A stretch of 54,381 nt of DNA from contig BCIJ01000021.1 of the NCBI GenBank assembly GCA_001599935.1, forward strand, positions 106,676-161,056, read 5' to 3'. This DNA is from Holtermannia corniformis (taxonomy: Eukaryota; Basidiomycota; Tremellomycetes; Holtermanniales). The notes under the pieces are model-generated. The model saw nothing but the letters and a program-made list of their open reading frames with translations. It did not search any database and was not told the origin of the DNA. The stretch's first letter is position 1; the number at the start of each line of letters is the position of its first letter. Shown piece after piece: positions 10,755 through 18,981 of this stretch. The translations under genes and the position numbers were made by a program.

Positions 10755-12025
10755 CTAGCGCTGCTGTCGCTGCTGCTGCTGCTGCGATTGCTGATGCGGT
10801 TGCTGTTGCTGCGGTGGCTCCGCTCTTGCGTTCGACGTTCGGATACGCGCACGACTGACCCAGTTCTGACCGTTTGCGTCGGGCTTGAATTCCAGCTCAT
10901 CGCTCTTCTCATCGTCCGGATGGTGAGCCGGGGGTCCCCGAGCTGCAGCCATTTGACCGAGTTCAAACATTTGGTGTTGGTTTGCCGGCGGCACGGTTTC
11001 ATGATGTGACGGCTGGCCGTGGAGCGTGAGGCGAGGGGGTGGCGTGGAGCGGGTGGAGGGGGGGTCTGTACGTCGTGCGGTAGTGTGGGTAGAAAGGGCA
11101 GGGCGAGGCATGGGAAGCATCGAGCGAGTTGGCCCGGCTGCCGATCGATAGGTTTGAATCGTCAGGAGCAGTGCGGCTGCCTCCTCATCTTCGACCGAGG
11201 TTGATTCTATCAAGGTGCTTGAGCCGACACCGCGCGTGGAGGACGGGGCTTCATGACGAGTTGACGGCGTCGACAAAGGTGACCTAGGGAGCGAGGGACC
11301 CCGCCGGCCGCCAACGACTGGGCTCGCGCTTCTTCTTCTCGCCTCGGGTTGCACGGGTTGCACGGGTCGCATATAGCCGCGTCGCCGGACTCGATGGTGC
11401 ACACAACCTTCTGCTTCATAGTAGTGGTGGTAGCCTCGGTGACACTCTACCGACATGGTCAGCCAAAGCATGCCACATGCACCCAGAACTGAACACACCA
11501 TTGCACCGGTGGCTGAACTCGTCGTTGTGTGTGATGAGATGCTTCTTGAATGAAGAACCACTAGAGTACTCATGCCTGGCCGCAGTTTTGGCACAGCTGC
11601 GCCATTTGCACTTGTAGCGCGCCTTGTCCCGCAACCTTGCTAGCCCGTGAACTGTCAAATTGGTGAGCATTCGTCGGCACACTGGGACCAGACTGGTTGT
11701 CACCATGTCTGAAGTGGTCACCCATCTTGCCCTCCTCTACTTCGTCACGGCAATCGTCCCATTCGCAGGGTTCAACAGCTTTCCACTCGTCACCGTCTCC
11801 GACTTTGGCACCGTCCAACTCCCCGACAGTCTGCGCCATCTCAACGCCTGCGTCTTGCCCGGTTCGCTCGTCTATACCACCTGCATATTGTCAGCATGAC
11901 CTCTGGTGACGACTGCTGAGATGGCACGCACCCCCAGGTCCCGGGTGACCCTCCAACTCATCACGTCTGTCCTCTTGGGCATCCTCCTCCGCCCACTCCA
12001 CCGCACGGCCCTTGCCCTTCTCCAT
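10755..12025 (-). CDS. C2H2 zinc-finger protein, intact copy
   Basis: ATG 12025 starts an acidic N-terminus (MEKGKGRAVEWAEEDAQEDR). An intron follows, then the first finger, CEWDDC...MGDHFRH (C-x4-C, H-x3-H). After a phase-1 intron comes the second finger, YKCKWRSCAK ... SSFKKHLITH. This C-x4-C layout with long finger loops is the fungal type found in DNA-binding regulators, so a nuclear role is likely. The 3' part is uncertain. The best-spliced reading continues TMKQKVVCTIESGD with two CNPC motifs and stops at 11210. A much longer Ser/Pro/Gln-rich open frame ending at 10755 in a polyglutamine stretch overlaps it and could be joined by another intron. A decayed paralog with the same exon phases lies at 17973-18533 across the transposon nest. 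Confidence 0.65.
10757..10820. repeat. CTG/CAG trinucleotide repeat
   Basis: An imperfect (CTG)n run interrupted by CGATTG and GTTG units. On the minus strand it would read as glutamine-rich protein in the longer of the two candidate 3' frames of the zinc-finger gene. Confidence 0.7.
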
Positions 12026-12526
12026 CCCGTGTCCTGTCCAACGTAGAGATTACTTTAGTAATTGTGAGCGCGTACGACGGGCCGGCGTCGCGCAGCTATT
12101 CTATGCAGTCGAGAGCTTGGATCAGCTCGTCCGTGCTGTTGCTACCGATTACAAGCATTTCGTAATCCATTAGTAGTTTTGTCATTAGCCCAGCGTTAGT
12201 GGCAAAATGGCAGCACCCGCCGTTCAATGTCAGCAGATTCGACATGGTCGTTGCAAACTGCAAGAAGCTTGGCGCGTTCCGACCATTGGGCTTCGCTCCC
12301 GCTCAAGTGTATCTTTTGTCGATTCTGCACGAGAGGCCAAGCGCCTTAACAGCCCAATCCCAGTGCTCCCACCGTGGATCATATTTTTAACGGTGCTTCC
12401 ACAGATGTTGACCATGCGGTCGCTGCAAACGCAATCGACACCTATACCCTACGTCTTAGACTGCTAATACATAATGCGGAGACGGTGGCTGGATCGGCAA
12501 CTGGTATTATGTACCGCGCAAGCCGC
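12026..12526. other. Upstream region of the zinc-finger gene, partly duplicated
   Basis: No gene is supported here. A block near 12165-12250 (attag, GTGGCAAAATGGCA, AGATTCGACATGG) resembles 18660-18755 (GTGGCAAAGTGGCA, ACGTTCGACATGG). The GACATGG word lies 216 bp upstream of this gene's ATG and 210 bp upstream of the paralog's ATG, so the promoter was duplicated with the gene. The rest, 12251-12526, shows nothing I can name. Confidence 0.55.
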
Positions 12527-12604
12527 TGTCACGCCTACGGCGGTGTCATGTGCTGAGTAGTTCGCCTCGCGACGCTCAGAGTGCCACTGGTGCTATCGCA
12601 CCAG
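12527..12604 (-). repeat. Family-B LTR, left piece (split by the copia element)
   Basis: It begins TGTCACGCCTACGG, the reverse complement of the GGCGTGACA terminus of the LTR at 14623-14950, and runs through AGTGCCACTGGTGCTATCGC to ACCAG. The remainder resumes at 17728. Together the pieces make about 323 bp, matching the 328-bp LTR at 14623-14950 in reverse orientation. Confidence 0.88.
12600..12604. repeat. Target-site duplication ACCAG (left)
   Basis: ACCAG directly precedes the 5' LTR and is repeated at 17723-17727 directly after the 3' LTR. Five-base duplications are normal for copia integrases. Confidence 0.92.
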
Positions 12605-12728
12605 TGTAAGGGTTAGGCTTCGGCCTTTGCGGTGTTTAGGTGTCTAGAAGCCAGAGGGGGTCAGCGGCGAGTGTCTAGATCGATTGTACAGCTTTCGCCT
12701 ATGTACAATCTTCTCTCTCTCTCTGACA
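12605..12728 (+). repeat. 5' LTR of the copia element
   Basis: It runs from TGTAAGGG to CTGACA, with the standard TG...CA ends, and contains GTTTAGGTGTCTAGAAGCC and a (CT)n run near the end. It matches 17599-17722 base for base at an offset of 4994. Confidence 0.95.
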
Positions 12729-12741
12729 GGTTGTGAGCCCT
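12729..12741 (+). promoter_or_regulatory. Primer-binding site, complementary to the anticodon arm of initiator tRNA-Met
   Basis: GGTTGTGAGCCCT follows the LTR without a gap. The complement of the anticodon stem-loop of eukaryotic initiator tRNA-Met reads GGTTATGAGCCCT, so 12 of 13 bases match and the thirteenth can form a G-U pair. There is no TGG start as expected for priming from a full tRNA 3' end. Copia and Ty5 are known to use such half-tRNA primers. Confidence 0.75.
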
Positions 12742-13223
12742 TTATCTCTCGGTCAGACAGAAGCACGAGCAAGAGGGTGTAACACCGCGAGTGCGCAAGG
12801 GACACACGGCAACGAGCGCGACGATTGACAGTGATCAGGCGGCCAACGGGTCCGTGCGCGCACCATCAAACGCTTCTAAGAGAGTGAGAACGATTCAAGA
12901 ACGATCAGATTTCTCTGCCAGATATTCTACACGTTCAGCGGGGACTTGAGTTCGCTCAGTTTCCGTTTGTCGTGAGTGGGAGGGAAATCCAGAGGAGGCA
13001 GGAAAAAGGCCCTCGTGATCTCTGGTGGTCACCTCAGCGCCTACTGAGTGTGGCCTAGCGTCAGGCAAGTCCATCAGGGACGTCTCTTTAACTTGTACGA
13101 ACCGCGCTTAACCACACCGGTTTCATCATAGTACACACTCGAGCATCATCGCAGCCGTTGCTCCCGCTGATCGACGACATCCACCTCATCCGTCACCGTC
13201 GACCAGCGAGCGCTCAACCCATC
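12742..13223 (+). other. Leader between primer site and gag start
   Basis: This roughly 480-base untranslated leader of the copia element has no open frame with family features. It would hold packaging and dimerisation signals, but none can be recognised by eye. Confidence 0.6.
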
Positions 13224-14627
13224 ATGGCGCAAGTCATCGAACTCCCTCCGATGCATCTCACTGTCGAGTCCACGATCAAGCTCTCGGGTGCGGACAATTA
13301 CCCAGCCTGGTTCAAGAGCATCCGTGCGCTCCTCCGCATGCACAACGTCTATCCGACTGCCATCGAACCGGACGAGAATGCGTTTGAGCACGCGCTGTGG
13401 GTGCGCAGAAACGATCGTGCGTCGTCCATCGTCAACATGAGTCTCTCCGAGTCGGTCGCGATGGTCATTCCCGATATCGACGACACATTCCTGCTGTTGG
13501 CGAACATCAAAGCCCGGTATGATGTCCCGCAGGATCCTGGCACGAGCCTGATGCTGGAAAATCAACTGGCTACTATCAAGATGCGCGACGATGAGACAAT
13601 CGCCGTCTTCTACAAGAAGCGTTTCGAACCGCTGGTTGCAAAACTGGCTCGTACGACGCGTCCTCAGTCAACCCAACAAGCCGGGCTGAGGCTGTGCAAC
13701 GCTCTTCCGCACCGATTCGTCCATGAGGCGCATGTGCTGGAGGGGCAAGCGCTCACCATGGGCATCCTGTTCACGTGCGAATTCGTTCTCGCGCAGGTGT
13801 CAAAGTGGGAGTCCGAACAAAGCTCGTTTGCTCCGCAGTCATACGCTCTGCAAACAAACGCGCCCTCTCCGACTGTGCGTCAGCCGCCCTCCGATCGCAA
13901 CCAGCAGCCGGCATCGGCGCAGCGTCCCGTGTGCTGGACTTGCGGCAAGGTCGGTCACGTGCAGAAGTTTTGTCGAAGCGGTCCGCCACGTCCCGGTTAT
14001 GCGCCTGCTCCATGGCAACAGAGCACACAACCTCCTTGGATGCAGTCGCCGCCGTGGGCACAGCAACAGCAGGCCTGGGGTCCTGCGCCCCCCTGGGTTC
14101 AGAACGGCAACAATCAGGCTGGCGAATGGGGGGGTCCACGTGGCCCTCCGACTCCGGCAACCGGTGCCAACACGACCGGAAAACCGATTGCGCGCTTCGC
14201 CGCCGTCAACGATGAAGTGCCGGTCTTCGGCATGATCGCGACAACCGCTGAGCGCTCCTTGCCCGGCAAAGTGATCATTGATTCGGGCGCAAACCGGCAC
14301 ATCTTTAATCACCAAGAGTGGTTCGCGGACCTCTCCCCGTGCAACCAGGCGATCCACCTCGCCGACAACGGTGTTATCAACGCCATCGGTAAGGGCACCG
14401 TTCGGCTGTACATCGACGACAGAGTCTTCACTATCGCCGATTGCTTATTGGCGCCAAAGTTCGGCACAAACCTCGTTAGCTCCACGATCCTCGCCAAACG
14501 AGGCATAGACCACATGACGGTGGGCACGCTCATGCGTTTCACCGCGCGTGGCATGCCGCTCTTCGACGCCTGCATGAACGAGCACGACGCGTGGCAATTG
14601 CAAGCGTACCCGCATCCGGATATGTGA
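13224..14627 (+). pseudogene. copia gag and protease, cut short by an LTR insertion
   Basis: I take ATG 13224 (MAQVIELPPMHLTVE) as the start; the frame is open upstream to 13158 but only with a TTG. The gag region begins KLSGADNYPAWFKSIRALL, the usual UBN2-type start. A CCHC knuckle lies at CWTCGKVGHVQKFC, followed by a Pro/Gln/Trp-rich linker and the aspartic protease site IIDSGANRHIF. The native frame is lost at 14623, where the inserted LTR adds one codon and a TGA. Removing the insertion and one copy of GGATA brings the frame directly into the integrase part at 15151. The break is therefore a clean insertion and not decay. Confidence 0.9.
14618..14622. repeat. Target-site duplication GGATA (left)
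   Basis: GGATA precedes the TGTGAGGG terminus and recurs at 15146-15150 after the GGCGTGACA terminus. Confidence 0.9.
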
Positions 14628-14950
14628 GGGCCTCGCCGAGAGAAGGCGATAGCCCGAAAGGAGAGGCAAGATCGACGCAGCGATCGGCCTCGAGAAGGCG
14701 GGACTCTAGATCGCGCGATGCGGAAAGCTAAGTTCCGCACTCGAGGGCTCTGGAGGATCGACGAGAGAGAATAGGATGAACACTATAATATTCGAGCGAT
14801 GGAGATACAACAGGAGACGAGAGAAACAAAAGGGCGCGCGCAGGCGCGGCCGCACCGCCGCAGCGCACAGACAGTGGTGCGATAGCACCAGTGGCACTTG
14901 GCGAGGCGGTCTCCTCGCATCCCGCACGTGGCACAGCCATAGGCGTGACA
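14623..14950 (+). repeat. Family-B LTR, full length (328 bp), inserted in the copia polyprotein
   Basis: It runs from TGTGAGGGCCTCGCCGAG to GGCGTGACA and contains an AT-rich CACTATAATATTCGAGCG box. One base follows before the run of N. The same sequence in reverse orientation makes up the split LTR around the copia element, and its end matches 1-118. Confidence 0.9.
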
Positions 14951-14951
14951 G

Positions 14952-15051
14952 NNNNNNNNNNNNNNNNNNNNNNNNNNNNNNNNNNNNNNNNNNNNNNNNN
15001 NNNNNNNNNNNNNNNNNNNNNNNNNNNNNNNNNNNNNNNNNNNNNNNNNNN
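14952..15051. other. Assembly gap of exactly 100 N
   Basis: The gap is flanked by a perfect 94-base direct repeat (14857-14950 and 15052-15145). A round 100 is usually a placeholder for unknown length. The missing bases are probably the 5' part of a second LTR together with the internal region of the inserted element. Confidence 0.9.
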
Positions 15052-15145
15052 GCCGCAGCGCACAGACAGTGGTGCGATAGCACCAGTGGCACTTGGCGAG
15101 GCGGTCTCCTCGCATCCCGCACGTGGCACAGCCATAGGCGTGACA
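15052..15145 (+). repeat. 3' part of a second family-B LTR copy
   Basis: This is identical to 14857-14950 and ends in GGCGTGACA, directly followed by the target duplication GGATA (15146-15150). Its start lies in the gap. Confidence 0.88.
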
Positions 15146-15150
15146 GGATA
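15146..15150. repeat. Target-site duplication GGATA (right)
   Basis: This is the second copy of GGATA. The copia frame resumes here in the same codon phase as before 14622. Confidence 0.9.
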
Positions 15151-17603
15151 ACAAGGCCGACTCAGTGCTGCTGCATGCGTCTCATGCCGTGGTACTCGAC
15201 GCTGACTTGTGGCACAAGCGCTTGGGTCATCTCTCGCATACGAAGATGGTCGAAACTGCAGAAGTATACACCGAGCATGCTGCAGATCTGTGTGCGACAC
15301 TCCACAAATGCGAGGCGTGCCAGTTGGCCAAGCAGACGCGCGCCGCGCATGAACGTTCGACTGCAAGAGCGTCGACGCAGCTCGAACTGGTTCATCTTGA
15401 CCTCGCCGGCCCTTTCCCGCCCGCAGTGATCGGCCGCTGGGAATACTGGCTGATCGCCGTCGACGACTACTCGCGCTGGATGACGATCATCCCCATTCAA
15501 TCGAAGGCTGACGCGTTCCCCGCTTTCCAACATCTCGCCCGGATGTGGGAGGGCGGCACCGGCTACAAATTCGGCACGATTCGCACAGACGGGGGAGGCG
15601 AATTTGTCAGTCGTCACTTCGAGAACTGGCTACTCGAGCATCACATCAAGTGGCAGCGTACGGCGCCCTATAATCCTGAAAGCAACGGACGCGCTGAACG
15701 CACCAATCGGACTGTCAAAGAGGGTATCGTGGCGATGCTCAACGGTGCCGGTCTTGGGAAAGAGTACTGGAGCGAGGCGGCTCAGGTGTTTGTGCTTGTC
15801 AAGAACAAGACTCCTCACAAGGCCCTGCCGCGCAACACGACGCCCTACCAGCTGTTCTTCTCCAAGATCGTTGACGGAAAGCGCGTCGAACCGCTCAAGC
15901 CAGACATCTCTCACTTGCGCGTGTTCGGCTCCAAGGTCTTCGCGTTGCAAAACAATCCAACAACGCTCGAACCACGCGCGGCGCGCGGCATTCTTATCGG
16001 GTACAAGCCTGATGCGAAGGCCTACAAGGTACTGCACGAAGGCGGCACTCGCGCCATGTTTTATCGCTACGAGGATGTCGATGTCTGGGAAGACGTACCA
16101 GGCAACGCGACGGCCATGCTTGCCGCACAAGGCGACGAGGACTGGTCCGACGCAATTGCTGCCGAACTGAAGTCGATCGAAGACAACAACACGTGGACTG
16201 TGGTCCCGCAGAACAATACTCGCTCGCTCCCCACGAAATTCGTCTTGCGCAAGAAGGACGACGGCACGTTGAAAGCCCGCCTCGTCGTGATGGGCAACTT
16301 CCAACGCATGGGCGAATACGGTAAAACGTACGCACCGGTCGTCGGGTTGCCGTTCGTTCGGGTGCTCTTCGCGATCACGGTGCAAAAGGGCTGGGCGATG
16401 CGCCAACTGGACGTAAGCTCCGCGTTCCTCTACGGCAATATCGACCGTGATGTGTACGTGCGTCCACCGCGCGGACATGAACTGCCGGCTGGATTCGTGT
16501 ATAAACTCAACAAAGCACTGTACGGACTCAAGCAGTCACCGCGGTTGTGGCACGCGACACTCTGTGATGCCCTGCGCAAACAGTCTTTCCAAGCGTGGGA
16601 TGGCGACACGTGTTTCTGGTATCGCCACGACGCAATGTTGGTCATCTACGTCGACGACGGCGTAGTGTCGGCCAAGTCGGATGATATCGCGCGTGGCGTC
16701 ATCGAGCGATTGGGGGACGCGTTCAAGATCAAAGACATGGGCGTGCCAAAGCTTTTCCTCGGCATGGACGTCTTCGTCCAGCCGAATTCGATCACGATCA
16801 GCCAATCAACATACATCAATCGCGTGCTTCGTAACAGAGGATATCACGACGCCAACTCTCTGCGGACTCCCATCATGTCGAATGTGTCGTTGACGAAGAC
16901 CGCGCTGCTCGACGACGCGCACATATCGACATACAGGTCTATGCTTGGCGAGATTGGCTACCTGGCAATGTGCACCAGGCCGGACATCGCGTTTGCGCAT
17001 GCGCATCTCTGCACCTTCCAGCAAGCTCCGCAGAAGCACCACTTGGCCGCAGTCGGCAACATTCTGGGCTACCTGAAAGGCACACAAGAGCTTGGCCTCT
17101 CCTACACCGGGGAGGGAGCATGTGCTCTGTACGCAGACGCAGACTACGGCAACGATCAGCGCAAGACTCAATCCATGTCCGCGCATGTCATCGAGGTCGG
17201 CAGCGGCACTGTCGCATGGAAAGCCAAGCTTCGCCATGGCGTAGCCACTTCGACAACCGAGGCCGAATGCGTGGCTCTGTTCTACGGCACGCGCGACATG
17301 GTGCACCTGCAGGGCCTGCTCAAGCTCGTTGGTGCCGACCCGCGGTGCACAATCTACGAGGACAATCAAGCCGCGGTAGCGTTGTCCCTGGGCGAGGGAC
17401 ACAGTCACCGCTCTCGTCACTTCGCAACCAAGGTCAACTACGTCCGGCAACAGCTGGACGAGAACAAACATCTCTCGATCCAGCACGTACGCTCGAAGCT
17501 TCAGAAAGCCGACGGACTCACCAAGGTCCTCGGCCCGATAGCTTTCGAAGATTGGCGCAAGCTTCTCAGCATGCAGAACGCGCCTTCGCCTGGGGGGGTG
17601 TAA
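15151..17603 (+). pseudogene. copia integrase, reverse transcriptase and RNase H (separated from gag by the insertion)
   Basis: The frame is intact from the insertion point to TAA 17601-17603, which overlaps the first bases of the 3' LTR. The order is copia-type: GAG-pre-integrase with the HHCC zinc site (LWHKRLGHLSH ... CEACQLAKQ), then the integrase core with its Asp residues (LVHLDLAGPF, TIRTDGGGEF) and Glu in NPESNGRAERTNR. The reverse transcriptase follows (QLDVSSAFLYG, ALYGLKQSPRLWH, VIYVDDG). RNase H comes last (LYADADYG, STTEAECVAL, YEDNQAAVALS). All catalytic motifs I can check are present and there are no internal stops. Without gag and protease upstream this copy cannot be autonomous. 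No ATG lies near its 5' end, so it is probably untranslated here. Confidence 0.92.
17592..17598 (+). promoter_or_regulatory. Polypurine tract of the copia element
   Basis: Seven G residues directly abut the TG of the 3' LTR, in the place where plus-strand DNA synthesis is primed. The tract also encodes glycines at the end of the RNase H frame. Confidence 0.85.
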
Positions 17604-17722
17604 GGGTTAGGCTTCGGCCTTTGCGGTGTTTAGGTGTCTAGAAGCCAGAGGGGGTCAGCGGCGAGTGTCTAGATCGATTGTACAGCTTTCGCCTATGTAC
17701 AATCTTCTCTCTCTCTCTGACA
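17599..17722 (+). repeat. 3' LTR of the copia element
   Basis: It runs from TGTAAGGG to CTGACA, 124 bp, with no difference seen from 12605-12728. The pol stop codon is contained in its first bases. Confidence 0.95.
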
Positions 17723-17727
17723 ACCAG
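17723..17727. repeat. Target-site duplication ACCAG (right)
   Basis: This is the second copy of the five bases at 12600-12604. Confidence 0.92.
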
Positions 17728-17972
17728 TACTGTCTGTGCTGCGGCGGTCCCTGCCGCCGCGCTGTTGAGATTGCGTCTCTCAGTTGTATCTACATCGCTC
17801 GAATATTATAGTGCTCTATCTCTATTCTCGCTCGTCGATCCTCACGGTTCCTCGTGGTGCGGAACCTCGCTTTCCGCTGCGCGACCAAGAGTCCCGCCCT
17901 TCGGAGGCCGATCCTCGCCGATCTAGCCTCAGCTCTCCCGGGCCATCGTCCTCTCTAGACGAGGCCCTCACA
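17728..17972 (-). repeat. Family-B LTR, right piece
   Basis: It continues the LTR from 12604 (TACTGTCTGTGCTGCGGCGG) through CATCGCTCGAATATTATAGTG to the terminus GGCCCTCACA, the reverse complement of TGTGAGGGCC. The bases outside the two ends of the whole split LTR (GCCGC on the left, CTTTC on the right) are not a duplication. Confidence 0.88.
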
Positions 17973-18533
17973 CTTTCGCACCAGTCTTTCGCTCACCTGT
18001 ATGGAGGCGCAGATGTCGTTTGAAAGAGGAGCTGTTGGCACACAAGAGTCCTGCTTGTCCTCGACTGCAGGAGCGCCACGGACACAGATACTATTGCGGG
18101 TAGCGAAGGGTCCGAGGGATGTGAACTGTCGTGTCATTTGCGTAAGCCTCTTTGACCAATGCAGAGATGGCCATGCTCACCGTCTTTGACATGCGCCCCT
18201 AGATCTTCAGGCAGACACCTCGTGGCACACGTTCCCCACTCGCAATCCCACCGCCCGTCGTCTTCTCCCCCATCGCTACGCTCGTCCTCCTCATCCTCTT
18301 GATCCTCTTCACCACGCGGGACGTCCTGCTCGTTCGCGCCTGGTTCACTCGCCTCGCCTACATGGTCACCTTCGTGGGCCGGTACCTGATCCTCGTCTGC
18401 GTTCACTAATAGTCAGCATATCACTGGTCGTATTGGTTGCCAGCTACGAGGCACCATCTGCTAGCTCCGGCTTGATCAACTCCTCCTTGACATCCTCTTC
18501 CGGCGCCGTCGCCCGTTCCTTGCCTTTGCGCAT
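17973..18533 (-). pseudogene. Decayed duplicate of the C2H2 zinc-finger gene
   Basis: The ATG at 18533 begins MRKGKERATAPEEDVKEEL, parallel to the start of the intact copy (MEKGKGRAVEWAEEDA). An intron of similar size follows, then an acidic stretch and the first finger, WDCEWGTCATRC...LGAHVKD. The next intron has the same phase as in the intact gene. The third exon reads VHIPRTLRYPQ and then meets an in-frame TAG, immediately before an otherwise complete second finger, YLCPWRSCSRG ... SSFKRHLRLHTG. About 25 bases further the family-B LTR begins, and nothing recognisable of the 3' part remains on the other side. I infer duplication, then decay and truncation. Moving the splice acceptor past the TAG would put the second finger out of frame. 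Confidence 0.75.
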
Positions 18534-18981
18534 CGCTCAGCTGATCTGACGAGTGCCGATTTCAGTGCGGCGCGACTGATCCTGTTACTGAGCTAGAGCA
18601 ATATAATGGTCGTTGCTGAATCGTCAGCTGTGGCCACCGATTAGGATCCGTTTTCTAATCCATTAGCATTCTGATCAGTAATCCAACATCGTCAGTGGCA
18701 AAGTGGCACTCGCAGCGCACCCTGTTCAAAATCAGCACGTTCGACATGGATGTTGGTGAGAGCGACCCGCTCTCCGTGGTCACTGACGTTGACTCCGCAC
18801 GATTGTGATTTTTGTCATGTTTCCAAGCTGGAAAGACTCGATTTGGTCGCTGGGACGAAGCTCGTTAAACTGCGTGTCAAGCACATGAAGTAGAGTCACC
18901 CTGCTGCTCGTTGTTGTACTTGTCACTTGGCAGCTATCAGTCATCTACACACAGCACTGTACAAGGTCAAAGCAGCTCACG
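18534..18981. other. Intergenic region with duplicated promoter block
   Basis: 18660-18755 resembles 12165-12250 (see the region upstream of the intact zinc-finger gene). The rest separates the pseudogene from APC4. A small TATA-less, AT-richer stretch lies near 18595-18690. No other feature is seen. Confidence 0.5.

Larger units (their letters stand above)
12605..17722 (+). mobile_element. Complete Ty1/copia LTR retrotransposon, interrupted by a second insertion
   Basis: The element has two LTRs of 124 bp that are identical as far as I can see. It also has a half-tRNA primer site, a long leader, a single gag-pol frame in copia order (gag, protease, integrase, reverse transcriptase, RNase H), a seven-G polypurine tract and a 5-bp duplication ACCAG. 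Identical LTRs point to recent transposition. The coding frame is broken at 14623 by a family-B LTR insertion, so this copy cannot make its full polyprotein. The element sits inside an older family-B LTR. Confidence 0.95.

Noticed and set aside
10755..11594. Treating the whole 279-codon frame as the tail of the zinc-finger protein.
   Set aside because: No acceptor in the right phase joins it directly to finger two. The shorter frame ending at 11210 splices better, so the tail is left open.
14623..15150. The insertion and its duplication keep the copia frame across a total of 528 bases, as if the insert were in phase.
   Set aside because: The count depends on the 100-N placeholder, so the multiple of three is chance. 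The frame argument rests only on removing the insert.
12600..17727. Reading the copia LTRs as longer (374 bp) because 17599-17972 is continuous with LTR-like sequence.
   Set aside because: The 5' copy diverges after 12728, and ACCAG flanks the 124-bp ends exactly. The remaining 245 bases belong to the older family-B LTR.
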